NCBI RefSeq assembly: GCF_037039395.1
Contig: NZ_CP146242.1
Span: 3,793,001 to 3,857,000, forward strand
Direction of reading: 5' to 3'
DNA from: Agrobacterium vitis
GTDB taxonomy: Bacteria; Pseudomonadota; Alphaproteobacteria; Rhizobiales; Rhizobiaceae
Length of the DNA stretch: 64,000 nucleotides
This document shows, piece after piece, positions 1 through 8,951 of this stretch. The stretch's first letter is position 1, and the number at the start of each line of letters is the position of its first letter. A program made the position numbers and the translations under genes. The notes beneath the pieces are model-generated. The model was not told where the DNA came from, ran no database searches, and saw only the letters and a list, made by a program, of their open reading frames with translations.

Positions 1-722
1 GCGCCGGGCTTTTTGCAGCCCAGACACCGCAGAGCTTCGTCTACGACAAGATAACGACTGCTCATGAGCACGCAGCAAGCGCCGGGCGGGACGATTTTAC
101 CGATGACGCAGCCATCGCCGAATGGGCTGGACTGACGGTCCATCTGGTGGAAGGCTCGCCTGACAATGTCAAATTGACCGTGAAACGGGATCTTGAAATG
201 GCCGATGCCCGCCTCTCCCATAACGCCTTGCCCGATGTGCGCACCGGCAATGGCTATGATGTCCACCAACTGGTGCCGGGCGATGGTGTGACGCTCTGCG
301 GCATTTTTATTACCCATGACCAGGCCTTGAGCGGCCATTCCGATGCCGATGTCGCCTTGCATGCGCTGACCGATGCGCTGCTGGCCACCTGCGGGGCTGG
401 CGATATCGGCGACCACTTCCCGCCGTCAGATCCGCAATGGCGCGGTGCCGCATCCCGGATCTTCCTGGAGCATGCCGCAAACATCGTGCGCGAAGCGGGC
501 GGCACGATTATGAATGCCGATATTTCGCTGATCGCCGAAGCACCGAAAATTGGCCCGCATCGCCAGATCATGCGCGAAAAACTATCCGAGATTCTCGGCA
601 TTGCGCTGGACCGCTGCTCGGTCAAAGCCACGACCAATGAGAAAATCGGCTTTGTCGGTCGGGGCGAAGGCATTGCGGCAATTGCCACTGCGACTGTGGT
701 TTTCCAGGGAAAGCCACAATGA
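1..722 (+). CDS. ispDF: IspDF bifunctional MEP-pathway enzyme, 3' part
   Basis: The gene is cut at its 5' end by the window; the reading frame is open from base 3, leaving 239 residues. The first ~79 residues are the end of the IspD (cytidylyltransferase) domain, with a TPQ-F stretch, FTDDA and an EGS-N-K-T pattern. From about residue 80 the IspF domain (2-C-methyl-D-erythritol 2,4-cyclodiphosphate synthase) begins with GYDVHQL, then [27 protein letters not shown] and [13 protein letters not shown]. IspF makes the cyclodiphosphate intermediate of isoprenoid synthesis, and fusion with IspD is common in alphaproteobacteria. The stop overlaps the cinA start (ATGA), so the two are probably co-translated. 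Confidence 0.95.
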   Translation, partial: AGLFAAQTPQSFVYDKITTAHEHAASAGRDDFTDDAAIAEWAGLTVHLVEGSPDNVKLTVKRDLEMADARLSHNALPDVRTGNGYDVHQLVPGDGVTLCGIFITHDQALSGHSDADVALHALTDALLATCGAGDIGDHFPPSDPQWRGAASRIFLEHAANIVREAGGTIMNADISLIAEAPKIGPHRQIMREKLSEILGIALDRCSVKATTNEKIGFVGRGEGIAAIATATVVFQGKPQ

Positions 723-1219
723 GCCTGTTTCCCGACGATCTGGAAAAGGCCGCCCGGACCATCATTGAAGACTTCATCAGACGCGGCCTGACCATTGCCA
801 CCGCCGAATCCTGCACCGGCGGGCTGATCGCTGGCCTGCTGACCGAAATCGCCGGATCATCCGCCGTGGTGGATCGCGGCTACGTTACCTATTCCAACCA
901 GGCGAAGATGGACATGCTGGGCGTGCCATCGCTGACGCTGGAAACCTATGGCGCCGTGTCGCGCCAAACGGCGCTGGCCATGGCCCACGGCGCCCTCTAC
1001 CGCTCCGGCGCCTCCATTTCGGTTGCAGTGACCGGAATCGCCGGGCCGGGCGGTGGGAGTGACGAGAAGCCGGTGGGGCTGGTGCATATCGCAGCACTGT
1101 CGCGAACAGGCGCAGCCTGCCATCGGGAAATGCACTATGAAAACCATGGGCGCGAAGCGATCCGCCTGGCGACCATAAGAACCGCGCTCGCCTTACTCCA
1201 GGATATCCAGCAGCATTAG
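719..1219 (+). CDS. cinA: CinA C-terminal-type nicotinamide-nucleotide amidase
   Basis: A 166-residue protein equal to the stand-alone CinA C-terminal domain (PncC type), which deamidates nicotinamide mononucleotide to nicotinate mononucleotide in pyridine-nucleotide salvage. Visible family motifs are AESCTGG near residue 28, [18 protein letters not shown] and KPVGLVH. The length fits the single-domain form, without the N-terminal MoCF-like domain of full-length CinA. Its ATG overlaps the ispDF stop, giving a translationally coupled pair. The enzymatic role is known for the family; here it is inferred from the motifs. Confidence 0.92.
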   Translation: MSLFPDDLEKAARTIIEDFIRRGLTIATAESCTGGLIAGLLTEIAGSSAVVDRGYVTYSNQAKMDMLGVPSLTLETYGAVSRQTALAMAHGALYRSGASISVAVTGIAGPGGGSDEKPVGLVHIAALSRTGAACHREMHYENHGREAIRLATIRTALALLQDIQQH

Positions 1220-1348
1220 ACTTGATTGCGCATCGCGCTACTCTATCTCCAGCGGTGAAGAGTAAAACAGGTACGGTGCTGCCGTATGGTATGTTCCTAT
1301 TGAATTAACGTTTTTATTTGCGTCACCCGATTTAACAGGTGAATTTGG

Positions 1349-2104
1349 ATGAAGTTTTGGAAGATTTTCAAACACGCATTAAAGCTTACGTTTAACAATT
1401 GGTTCGCCGCGGTAAGGATTACGGCACCATTTATTGCAATAGCCTTATCGCTTAAGGCCCTGACTATTTTTTATGCGGGCTTCGTAGCCTCTGAGAACGA
1501 CGGAATTTTGCGGGCTATGCTTGTCGTTTCTGAGTTGTTCGGCTTCGTAAGTTATCTTTGGATCGCGGTCGCCTGGCATCGCTTTATCCTGATTGATGAA
1601 TATCCACGGCTTATGCCGCGATTTCATGGTGCCCGCATCGTATCCTACTTCTTGAAAGGCCTGTTGATTGGCCTGTTGGTGATGATGGTCGCCATCCCCA
1701 TCGTCCTGTTCAATCTTATTGCCCGCGACATCAGATTCCTGGACGTAGCTTTCATTTTTCTGTCATTTGTCGCGACTTTCGGGCTTATCACCATGGCAAT
1801 GCGTCTCTCGACGCTTCTGCCCAGCGCGGCAGTTGGCACATCCATGACAATAAGAGAGGCTTGGGATGCCACCCGGGCGGAAAATCTCGCCTGTCTCGGT
1901 GTCGCTGTGATGCTGTATGTCATCGCCGTTCCTGTTCTGGTGACAACATATCTGCTCCGCGACGGCCCCATCGTCCTCAGTATATTATGGGAAACGATGT
2001 CCAGCGCTTTCCTGATGATGATTAGCCTATCCGTCATCACCACGCTTTACGGACATTACATCGAGAAACGACCGATAGGTTCGGGCACTCAGGCGGTCCC
2101 ATAA
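1349..2104 (+). CDS. Hypothetical multi-pass membrane protein
   Basis: A 251-residue protein with about six hydrophobic stretches (near residues 22-45, 55-80, 100-125, 130-155, 185-210 and 215-240) and basic connecting segments, so it is an integral inner-membrane protein. I recognise no catalytic motif or family. The ATG is preceded at normal distance by AGGTGA. Its last 16 bases overlap the end of the convergent START-domain gene. Codon use is somewhat more AT-rich than the neighbouring enzymes, which may indicate a fast-evolving or acquired gene. Confidence 0.7.
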   Translation: MKFWKIFKHALKLTFNNWFAAVRITAPFIAIALSLKALTIFYAGFVASENDGILRAMLVVSELFGFVSYLWIAVAWHRFILIDEYPRLMPRFHGARIVSYFLKGLLIGLLVMMVAIPIVLFNLIARDIRFLDVAFIFLSFVATFGLITMAMRLSTLLPSAAVGTSMTIREAWDATRAENLACLGVAVMLYVIAVPVLVTTYLLRDGPIVLSILWETMSSAFLMMISLSVITTLYGHYIEKRPIGSGTQAVP

Positions 2105-2541
2105 ACCTTATTGGCCCTGGTCTCGAACGCCTCGGAAAACATTCGAAACGCCCGGTCGAACATCGAGCCCATCAGGGCGCCGAGGATCATGCTTTTGAAC
2201 TCGTAATCAATGTAGAAATTCACCGCGCAGGTGCCGTCGCCGAGATCTTCGAAACGCCAGCGATTGTCGAGATATTTGAACGGGCCTTCCAGATATTTGA
2301 CATCGATAGCCCGCTCGTCCGGCTTCAGCAACACTTGAGAAACGAAGGTCTCGCGGATCGCTTTGTAACCCACGGTCATATTGGCGATCAGCAAAGTCTT
2401 GCCGTCGCGCTCCTTGCGCGATTGCACGGCAAGCTCCTCGCAAAGCGGCACGAATTCGGGATAGCGCTCGACATCGGCGACGAGCTCATACATGCGATCG
2501 GCTGAGTGCTGGACAATACGGCGGGTTTCAAACTTCGGCAT
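2089..2541 (-). CDS. COQ10/RatA-type START-domain protein
   Basis: A polyketide cyclase/START-like protein of about 150 residues: N-terminal F-T-R-IVQHSADRMYELVADV, then YPEFVPLCEEL, and a C-terminal helix rich in F, M and R. This is the pattern of the coenzyme Q-binding COQ10 family, also called RatA in E. coli. In alphaproteobacteria it is thought to bind ubiquinone or a precursor and assist respiratory electron transfer; the toxin role of RatA is debated and is not assumed here. The start is placed at the internal Met giving MPKFETRR, matching relatives; a Met three codons upstream is possible. It normally sits next to lipA in rhizobia. Confidence 0.85.
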   Translation of the reverse strand: MPKFETRRIVQHSADRMYELVADVERYPEFVPLCEELAVQSRKERDGKTLLIANMTVGYKAIRETFVSQVLLKPDERAIDVKYLEGPFKYLDNRWRFEDLGDGTCAVNFYIDYEFKSMILGALMGSMFDRAFRMFSEAFETRANKVYGTA

Positions 2542-2784
2542 AAGCCGCACTTAATCCTGCGCAACGGCAAGATCAAGAAGTCGCGCCTGTGGTTTCGAAA
2601 ATTTACCAGGAAATTCCTCAAAACGGCACCAGGAAATATCATCCTGATAAAAATTCACGGCAAATTGAAACCGAAATTTCCGGTTGCTGGCAACGCCTTC
2701 CCTGAGATGCTAGCCTTCCCTCATTCAAAGTCAAAAAGTCGTTAAACTGTTTTAGAATCGAATTATTTTAGCAAGGAACCGCCA

Positions 2785-4110
2785 ATGGCCGCTCCCTCGA
2801 CCAACGACACTATAGCCATCCCTAAACCTCTCCAGGGCAAGGACCTGCGCAGGATCATGCTGGCCAGCGTGATCGGCACGACAATCGAGTGGTACGATCT
2901 GTTCATTTTCGCCACCGCCTCGGCGCTCGTATTCAACAAGGTGTTCTTTCCCAGCGTCGATCCGCTGGTGGGCACGTTGCTGGCTTTCAGCACCTTTGCA
3001 TCCGCCTATCTGTCGCGCATGGTGGGCGCAGCCCTTTTCGGCCATTTCGGCGACAGGCTGGGGCGAAAATCGACTTTGATGCTCTCGCTGAGCCTGATGG
3101 GTCTTGCCACATTCGCTATCGGCCTGCTGCCCGGCTATGAAACACTCGGGGTATGGGCGCCTGTTCTCCTCGTCGTGCTGCGGCTTTTGCAGGGGCTGGC
3201 GCTGGGCGGCGAATGGGGCGGGGCTGTGCTTCTGGCGGTGGAACATGCACCGCAAAACAAGCGCGGGCTTTACGGCTCCTGGGTGCAGATCGGCGTTCCC
3301 GCTGGTACATTTCTGGCCAATTCCGCCTTTCTGGTCTTATCCTCGGTTCTCTCGGAACAGAGCTTCCTGCTCTGGGGTTGGCGGGTGGCGTTTCTGATCA
3401 GCATCGTGCTCGTCGCCATCGGGTTCTATGTCCGCATGTCGGTAAGCGAAACACCAGCATTCGCCCGCCACAGGCAAAAGGCAGAGACGCAACGTCTGCC
3501 GCTCGCCGATCTCATGCGGCGGCATTGGGCAAAGGTTCTGCTCGGCGGATTCGCCACCCTGTCTATCGGCTCGTCTTTCAATCTCATCGCGGTATTCGGC
3601 CTGTCCTACGGCACGCAGACGCTTCACTTTCCCAAACGGCAGGTCTTGGCGATGATCCTGATCGCCTGCGCGGTCTGCGTTGTGCTTCTGCCGGTGTTTG
3701 GCGCGCTTTCGGACCGGGTCGGTCGCCGGAATGTCATTCTCGCCGGGATTTTTGCCGAGATCCTGTTTGCTTTCCCGATGTTCTGGCTGATGGACCACGG
3801 TGGATTGCCGGGCGTGCTTCTCGGCTTCCTGCTGATGATGACAGCCTTTGCTGCCAATTTTGGACCGATTGCCACCTTTCTGTCAGAGCTGTTCGAAACC
3901 GGCGTGCGCTATACCGGGCTGTCGATCTGCTACATGCTGGCCGGCGTGCTGGGCAGCGCGATGACCCCGATCATCACCTCCTGGCTGGTGGCCACGTCAG
4001 GCAGCGCCGCATCCGTCGCATGGTACATCATGGGAGCCTCCACTGTTTCCGCCATGACGCTGCTGGTGCTTTCCAGCCGCAGGCAACCAACGGCAGCTTT
4101 CGCGGCATAA
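2785..4110 (+). CDS. MFS transporter, metabolite:H+ symporter (MHS) type
   Basis: A 441-residue major facilitator with about 12 hydrophobic segments. The MHS subgroup (ProP, ShiA, KgtP relatives) is indicated by ASVIGTTIEWYDLFIFA at the N-terminus, the cytoplasmic loop GHFGDRLGRKSTL after helix 2, and GLALGGEWGGAVLL in helix 4-5. A second copy of the D-R-GRR loop (SDRVGRRNVI) begins the C-terminal half. Members import organic acids, osmolytes or shikimate-like compounds with protons; the substrate cannot be read from sequence. The start has AAGGA seven bases upstream. It lies apart from any catabolic operon and diverges from the COQ10-like gene. Confidence 0.9.
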   Translation: MAAPSTNDTIAIPKPLQGKDLRRIMLASVIGTTIEWYDLFIFATASALVFNKVFFPSVDPLVGTLLAFSTFASAYLSRMVGAALFGHFGDRLGRKSTLMLSLSLMGLATFAIGLLPGYETLGVWAPVLLVVLRLLQGLALGGEWGGAVLLAVEHAPQNKRGLYGSWVQIGVPAGTFLANSAFLVLSSVLSEQSFLLWGWRVAFLISIVLVAIGFYVRMSVSETPAFARHRQKAETQRLPLADLMRRHWAKVLLGGFATLSIGSSFNLIAVFGLSYGTQTLHFPKRQVLAMILIACAVCVVLLPVFGALSDRVGRRNVILAGIFAEILFAFPMFWLMDHGGLPGVLLGFLLMMTAFAANFGPIATFLSELFETGVRYTGLSICYMLAGVLGSAMTPIITSWLVATSGSAASVAWYIMGASTVSAMTLLVLSSRRQPTAAFAA

Positions 4111-4125
4111 AGCGGAGGAAGCGCC

Positions 4126-4695
4126 CTACCCCGAAGCGCCGACGAGGTCGAGAAGACGCGCGACCTCTCTGCGGGATTTCAGCACCAGAACCGGAACGTC
4201 GGGGCCGTGAAGATCGAAATTACGGACGAAGATCGGTGCGTGCTTGCGCTCGAAATTCCAGATGTAAGAAAGGAACTCACGATCAGGCAACGGCTCCTTG
4301 CAGCCTTCGGCCATGGCAATGCGGACTTTTCCATAGTTGCGCAACACACGCCCCGCGATGCCGCGAAGGCAAGCCATCCGAGACATTTTTACCCAGATCA
4401 CCAGATCTGTCCGAGGTAATCGCAAATCGAACGTCGAAGGGCCACTCCCGTCCATCACCCAGCGTTCTCGTAAGACGAGTTCACCAAGAATGTCTCGCTG
4501 AGCGTGCCTATCTCTTTGCTGCCAGCCGGGAAGCCACCGGACATCCCGATCGATCGACTGATAGTCGAGCCCAAAGCGAGACGCGAGTTTCTGCGACAAG
4601 GTGGTCTTGCCACCTCCCGAACAACCGACAACCATGATCCTGTTGCTGCGGCCAAGAAGATCGGCGGCAGCGGACATATCCACGTAACGCACCAT
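4126..4695 (-). CDS. P-loop NTPase, FlaR/'topology modulation' family (copy 1)
   Basis: A 189-residue P-loop protein. The Walker A is GCSGGGKTT at residues 24-32, followed by the family segments SIDRDVRWLPGWQQR and ERWVMDGSG. This resembles small adenylate-kinase-like proteins often labelled topology modulation protein or FlaR; the true substrate is unknown. The start is chosen at MVRYVDM because GGAGG sits six bases upstream and the codon lies immediately after the preceding gene's stop. It is a paralogue of the next gene: the N-termini (MVRYV / MVFYV), Walker region and D-R-DV-WLPGW motif match. The pair arose by tandem duplication and is probably co-transcribed behind the DUF4279 gene. Confidence 0.8.
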   Translation of the reverse strand: MVRYVDMSAAADLLGRSNRIMVVGCSGGGKTTLSQKLASRFGLDYQSIDRDVRWLPGWQQRDRHAQRDILGELVLRERWVMDGSGPSTFDLRLPRTDLVIWVKMSRMACLRGIAGRVLRNYGKVRIAMAEGCKEPLPDREFLSYIWNFERKHAPIFVRNFDLHGPDVPVLVLKSRREVARLLDLVGASG

Positions 4696-4697
4696 GT

Positions 4698-5273
4698 CTA
4701 CCTCCGCTGGCACCCGCCTAAAGCCGTTAGAAACTCGTTGGTCTGCCGGTGCGACCTGAGAACGACGACCGGAAGATCGGCCCTCGCATTGTCAAACTGC
4801 ACCTGAAACTGCGGCACTTCTTTCGCCTCGAAATTCCAGACATATTGAAGAAACGGCCAATCGATCTTTTCAGGACATCCCGGCGCCATCTCTGGCCTGA
4901 CCGTTCCGCGATGTTTCAGCCAACGCGACAGAACACCGTAGATCGAAACGCGGCGCGGCGGACGCATCCAGATCACCATGTCGGCGCGCGCCAGCCGGGC
5001 TGGCAGGCTACCGGGGCTGTTGCCGTCGATAATCCACCGCTCACCGGCCACGAACTGCTGCATCAACTCAAGCGCTTCCGGCCTTGGCCTCAGCTTCCAA
5101 CCGGGTAGCCAGAAGACGTCGCGATCCATGGAGATATAATCGAGGCCCAGCCGCTTACACAGAATTTGCGATAGCGTGCTCTTGCCGCTGCCGGAGCAGC
5201 CGATCACGCAGATGCGCTTGGCATCCCGACACATAACAGCAGCAGCAGTGAAATTTTCGACGTAAAAAACCAT
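4698..5273 (-). CDS. P-loop NTPase, FlaR/'topology modulation' family (copy 2)
   Basis: A 191-residue paralogue of the gene just downstream. The Walker A is GCSGSGKST at residues 25-33, with SMDRDVFWLPGWKLR and ERWIIDGNSPGS following. The fold resembles shikimate or adenylate kinases, with the aspartate after the P-loop in the usual place for a phosphoryl acceptor pocket. An in-frame Met 23 codons further upstream would overlap the DUF4279 gene by ~60 bases, so MVFYVENF is taken as the start, ten bases after that gene's stop. Its own stop is two bases from the next start, so translation is likely coupled. Function is unknown. Confidence 0.8.
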   Translation of the reverse strand: MVFYVENFTAAAVMCRDAKRICVIGCSGSGKSTLSQILCKRLGLDYISMDRDVFWLPGWKLRPRPEALELMQQFVAGERWIIDGNSPGSLPARLARADMVIWMRPPRRVSIYGVLSRWLKHRGTVRPEMAPGCPEKIDWPFLQYVWNFEAKEVPQFQVQFDNARADLPVVVLRSHRQTNEFLTALGGCQRR

Positions 5274-5283
5274 GCCGCCACTC

Positions 5284-5709
5284 TCAGTGTTCCTCTTCCG
5301 CGCCGGAAAAGGAGTAGATATCGAGATCAAGGGATATTTCACGCTGAGCCAACAGCTTCATGACAGCGGGCGATAGTCCCACGCCTGCATTATACTCATC
5401 AAGAAAGAGACCGCAAAAAAGCTCCACCTTGAACCTGCTGGCAAGCGTCCGAAAAACGTCAGGAGCGACCGGTATTTTCGACAGGAGGTCGAAAATCGCT
5501 TCTTCAAAATCATCCGTTTCGAAGTCATCGACATGAAAACTCCAAAAGCCGGTCCTGCCAATCAGCGGCTTTCCTTTTGGAGTTTTCCAATGTTCTCCCT
5601 TACGATAGGCGAGATGCGGCGCAACGCCTAGAAGGCTGGTGATTTCACCTGGATCAAGATCATCACCGGCAAGCCTGAGCGAAATCCTAAACCGCCTCAC
5701 GCTCGCCAA
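5284..5709 (-). CDS. DUF4279 domain protein
   Basis: A 141-residue cytoplasmic protein with the layout of DUF4279: F-I-LRLAGDDLDPGEITSLLGVAPHLA at the N-terminus, a KGEHW-TPKGKPLIGRTGFWSFHVDD segment, and a C-terminal LAQREISLDLDIYSF. Family members are common in bacterial accessory regions and have no assigned biochemical function. The start is a TTG, supported by AAAGGA eight bases upstream; a GTG three codons later is the alternative. It lies 27 bases after lipA on the same strand and leads into the NTPase pair, so lipA transcripts may read into it. Confidence 0.75.
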   Translation of the reverse strand: MASVRRFRISLRLAGDDLDPGEITSLLGVAPHLAYRKGEHWKTPKGKPLIGRTGFWSFHVDDFETDDFEEAIFDLLSKIPVAPDVFRTLASRFKVELFCGLFLDEYNAGVGLSPAVMKLLAQREISLDLDIYSFSGAEEEH

Positions 5710-5736
5710 ATGACCAATCCTTTACCCTGAAGCGCG

Positions 5737-6708
5737 TTACTCCGCAGCCGCCAGCAGCTTCTTTTCGCGGTTGGCCTTCAACCGGGCAAAGTCGTCACCG
5801 GCATGGTGGGAGGAGCGGGTGAGCGGGCTGGAGGCCACCATCAGGAAGCCCTTGGTATAGGCGATATCCTCATAGGACTTGAATTCTTCCGGCGTCACGA
5901 AACGTTCCACCTTGTGGTGCTTGCGGGTCGGCTGGAGATATTGGCCGATGGTCAGAAAATCCACATCCACAGTGCGCAGGTCATCCATCAATTGCAGCAC
6001 TTCGTTGCGCTCTTCGCCAAGACCGACCATGATGCCGGATTTGGTGAACATTGTCGGGTCGAGTTCCTTGACCCGCTGCAACAACCGGACAGAGTGGAAG
6101 TAGCGGGCGCCCGGACGGACCGTGAGGTAATTGCCCGGAACGGTTTCCATATTGTGGTTGAACACGTCGGGCTTGGCGGCAACGACGCGCTCCAGCGCAC
6201 CGGGCTTTTTCAAAAAGTCCGGCGTCAGGATTTCGATGGTCGTGGCTGGCGAAGCCTCGCGGATAGCCCAGATCACCCGTTCGAAATGCTCGGCACCACC
6301 ATCGGCCAGGTCGTCGCGGTCCACGGACGTGATGACCACATGCGACAGGCCCATCTGTTTGACAGCCTTCGCAACATTGGCAGGTTCTTCGCGGTCAAGC
6401 GCATTCGGCTTGCCGGTCGCCACATTGCAGAAGGCGCAGGCGCGGGTACAGATCTCACCCATGATCATGAAGGTGGCGTGCTTCTTTTCCCAGCACTCGC
6501 CGATATTCGGGCAGCCAGCTTCTTCGCAGACGGTGACCAGCTTGTGAGAGCGCACCAATTCGCGGGTTTCCTGATAGCCCTTGGAGGTCGGAGCTTTCAC
6601 CCGAATCCATTCCGGCTTGCGCAGCACCTCGGTATCCGGCTTGTGAGCCTTTTCCGGGTGGCGGATGCGCTTGTCGTCCGGCTTGGTTCTATCGAGGATG
6701 GTAACCAT
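5737..6708 (-). CDS. lipA: Lipoyl synthase
   Basis: A 323-residue radical SAM enzyme that inserts two sulfurs into protein-bound octanoyl groups to make lipoyl cofactors. The auxiliary-cluster cysteines (C61, C66, C72 in [12 protein letters not shown]) and the radical SAM cysteines (C87, C91, C94 in CTRACAFC) are intact, and the C-terminal [10 protein letters not shown] region carries the conserved serine that ligates the auxiliary cluster. The ATG is preceded by AAAGGA at seven bases. Its neighbours lpdA, pdhB and pdhC encode lipoyl-dependent or lipoyl-bearing subunits, so this is the maturation enzyme for the same complex. Confidence 0.97.
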   Translation of the reverse strand: MVTILDRTKPDDKRIRHPEKAHKPDTEVLRKPEWIRVKAPTSKGYQETRELVRSHKLVTVCEEAGCPNIGECWEKKHATFMIMGEICTRACAFCNVATGKPNALDREEPANVAKAVKQMGLSHVVITSVDRDDLADGGAEHFERVIWAIREASPATTIEILTPDFLKKPGALERVVAAKPDVFNHNMETVPGNYLTVRPGARYFHSVRLLQRVKELDPTMFTKSGIMVGLGEERNEVLQLMDDLRTVDVDFLTIGQYLQPTRKHHKVERFVTPEEFKSYEDIAYTKGFLMVASSPLTRSSHHAGDDFARLKANREKKLLAAAE

Positions 6709-6746
6709 CGTGTTTCCTTTGCCGCCGATGAGCGGCTTTTAAGTCT

Positions 6747-6995
6747 CTATTTCCGCACCAGCTTGGCGACGAACAGCAGAATGCAGGCGCCGATGAAGCT
6801 GGTAATCAGGTAGCCAACCCAGTCGCTGGCGACGAAAATGTCAAAGCGCCGGAAGATGGCATTGGCGATGACCGAACCGATAATGCCGATGACGATGTTC
6901 ATGAAAATGCCGAAGCGCATGTCCATCAACTTGCCTGCCAGCCATCCGGCCAGACCACCCACGAAGATCGCCGTCAACCAGCCCACATTTTCCAT
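6747..6995 (-). CDS. GlsB/YeaQ/YmgE-type small membrane protein
   Basis: An 82-residue protein with three hydrophobic segments and the glycine-rich pattern of the transglycosylase-associated/GlsB family: LTAIFVGGLAGWLAGK, GIFMNIVIGIIGSVIAN and a final GYLITSFIGACILLFVAK. Members are stress-associated inner-membrane proteins of unclear molecular function. It lies between lpdA and lipA on the same strand and is probably carried along in that transcript. Confidence 0.88.
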   Translation of the reverse strand: MENVGWLTAIFVGGLAGWLAGKLMDMRFGIFMNIVIGIIGSVIANAIFRRFDIFVASDWVGYLITSFIGACILLFVAKLVRK

Positions 6996-7065
6996 CGTCT
7001 ATCCTTTGTTGCCCGCCCCTATATAGCGAGCCGGGCAATATCTCGCAATGTCACTGTCCGAAGGG

Positions 7066-8511
7066 TCAGGCGTTCAGCACCTTGCCATAGGCATCAAGCA
7101 CGCTTTCCTTCATCATTTCCGACAGTGTCGGATGCGGGAAGATGGTGTGCATCAGCTCTTCTTCTGTCGTCTCCAGGTTCATGGCGACCACGAAGCCCTG
7201 GATCAACTCGGTCACTTCCGCGCCGACCATATGCGCGCCGATCAACTCGCCGGTCTTCTTGTCGAAGATCGTCTTGATCATGCCATTGTCTTCGCCCAGC
7301 GCGATGGCCTTGCCATTGGCGTTGAAATTGTAGCGACCAACACGAATCTCGCGGCCCTGTTCTTTTGCCTTGGCTTCGGTGAGACCGACTGAGGCGACCT
7401 GCGGATTGCAATAGGTGCAGCCAGGGATCAGAGATTTGTTCATAGGATGAACATGCGGCAGACCGGCAATCTTCTCGATGCAGACAACGCCTTCATGCTC
7501 GGCCTTATGAGCCAGCATTGGCGGACCGGCGACATCGCCGATGGCATAGAGGCCGGGCACATTGGTCTTGCCATAGCCGTCGATGACGATGCAGCCGCGA
7601 TCCGTCTTGACGCCCAAAGCTTCAAGACCGAGATTTTCGATATTGCCCTGCACGCCGACAGCCGAGATCAGCCGGTCAGCCGTAATCTGCTGTACCTTGC
7701 CATCCTTGGTTTCGACATGAGCGGTGATGGAGTTGGCGCCCTTTTCGACCTTGGAAACCTTGGCCTCGGTGATGATCTTCAGGCCGCGCTTTTCCAGAGC
7801 CTTGCGGGCGATGGTGGAGATTTCCACGTCCTCGACCGGCATGATATTGGCCATCAGCTCAACCACGGTGACATCGACACCCATCGAGCGATAGAAGGAC
7901 GCGAACTCGATGCCGATGGCGCCGGAGCCCATGACGACGATGGATTTCGGCATGAAATCCGGCTTCATCGCTTCGAAATAGGTCCAGATCAGCTTGCCAT
8001 CTGGCTCAATGCCCGGCAGAGCGCGGGGACGCGCGCCGGTGGCGACGATGATATGCTTGGCAGTATAGGTGCCCTCACCCAACACGCCCTTCGGAACCGG
8101 ATTTTGCGGCTGCACGGCAGGCTTGGACGATGCGCCGACGACGATCTCGTTTGGCTTGGTGAGCTTGGCCTCACCCCAGATCACATCGATCTTGTTCTTC
8201 TTCATCAGATAGGCAACGCCGCCATTGAGGCGGGCCGATACGCCGCGCGACCGGGCAACAACGTCTTTCACATCGGCGGTCATGGTGCCGTTCAGCGTCA
8301 GACCATAGCTCTTGGCGTGATTGGCGTGATCGAGAATTTCCGCCGACCGCAGTAGCGCCTTGGTGGGGATACAGCCCCAGTTGAGGCAGATGCCGCCAAG
8401 ATGCTCGCGCTCGACAATCGCGATTTTCAGGCCAAGCTGGGCGGCACGGATCGCAGTCACATAGCCGCCAGGGCCGGACCCGATGATGATGACGTCATAA
8501 GCATTCGACAT
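7066..8511 (-). CDS. lpdA: Dihydrolipoamide dehydrogenase (E3)
   Basis: A 481-residue FAD enzyme that reoxidises dihydrolipoamide with NAD+ for 2-oxoacid dehydrogenase complexes. It shows the N-terminal FAD site (GSGPGG, residues 11-16), the redox disulfide in GGICLNWGCIPTKAL, the NAD-binding GSGAIG segment, and the C-terminal FPHPTLSEMM that supplies the active-site His-Glu pair. Met at 8511 (MSNAYD) is the start, supported by GAGGAG about ten bases upstream; a longer reading to 8583 has no such support. It follows pdhABC in the same direction with three small genes between, and most likely serves pyruvate dehydrogenase. Confidence 0.96.
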   Translation of the reverse strand: MSNAYDVIIIGSGPGGYVTAIRAAQLGLKIAIVEREHLGGICLNWGCIPTKALLRSAEILDHANHAKSYGLTLNGTMTADVKDVVARSRGVSARLNGGVAYLMKKNKIDVIWGEAKLTKPNEIVVGASSKPAVQPQNPVPKGVLGEGTYTAKHIIVATGARPRALPGIEPDGKLIWTYFEAMKPDFMPKSIVVMGSGAIGIEFASFYRSMGVDVTVVELMANIMPVEDVEISTIARKALEKRGLKIITEAKVSKVEKGANSITAHVETKDGKVQQITADRLISAVGVQGNIENLGLEALGVKTDRGCIVIDGYGKTNVPGLYAIGDVAGPPMLAHKAEHEGVVCIEKIAGLPHVHPMNKSLIPGCTYCNPQVASVGLTEAKAKEQGREIRVGRYNFNANGKAIALGEDNGMIKTIFDKKTGELIGAHMVGAEVTELIQGFVVAMNLETTEEELMHTIFPHPTLSEMMKESVLDAYGKVLNA

Positions 8512-8588
8512 GGGCGCTTCCACTCCTCGGTTTCCTTGGGGTTGCGCCTCTCGGCCCAACCCGTGACGGGACTGGAAGCGCAACCGGC

Positions 8589-8855
8589 TTATAATGCCGG
8601 TGTCTCGGCCTCCGGTTCATGACGAACCAGCATCCCGTAGATTTCGTCCTTGAGCCGCATCCGCTTCTTCCTGAGGTCTTCCATATGGAAGTCGTCGAGC
8701 GGCTCTATATTTGTTTCAGCGCGATGAACTTGCCGGTTGATTTCGTGATAGGCATCGAACAATCGAACGAAATGGCCGTCCGTTTCCTTCAAATGCCGCA
8801 TCAGAGTCACAAATTCCGGAAATTCCTCTGCCAGTTCATGCGGAGTGTTGGACAT
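8589..8855 (-). CDS. DUF465 (YdcH-like) small protein
   Basis: An 88-residue highly charged, helix-forming protein with the DUF465 pattern: LMRHLKETDGHFVRLFDAYHEINRQVHR, then a second helix LRKKRMRLKDEIYGML. Such proteins are predicted two-helix coiled coils of unknown function. A perfect FNR/FixK-type box (8912-8925) lies 57-70 bases upstream of its ATG, at a distance where a -41.5 site would give a leader of roughly 20 bases. Expression under low oxygen is therefore inferred. Confidence 0.85.
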   Translation of the reverse strand: MSNTPHELAEEFPEFVTLMRHLKETDGHFVRLFDAYHEINRQVHRAETNIEPLDDFHMEDLRKKRMRLKDEIYGMLVRHEPEAETPAL

Positions 8856-8911
8856 GATCTTTCCCCCTTCAAGGTTGCAAGATCATTTTAAACCCGCCGC
8901 ATGGTCGTTCC

Positions 8912-8925
8912 TTGATTCCAATCAA
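8912..8925 (-). promoter_or_regulatory. FNR/FixK-type box upstream of the DUF465 gene
   Basis: TTGATTCCAATCAA matches the FNR/FixK/FnrN consensus TTGAT-N4-ATCAA in all ten specified positions. Its centre is about 63 bases upstream of the DUF465 start codon, a typical spacing for a class II activator site. The opposite direction would point into the 3' end of the SGNH hydrolase gene, so the DUF465 gene is the only sensible target. Confidence 0.7.
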
Positions 8926-8951
8926 CCCGCGTTACGGTCCATGCTTTCCCT

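Noticed and set aside
3153..4637. Open frame of 494 codons in another frame over the MFS gene and NTPase
   Set aside because: It overlaps two well-supported genes in alternative frames and is Arg- and Ala-rich without motifs.
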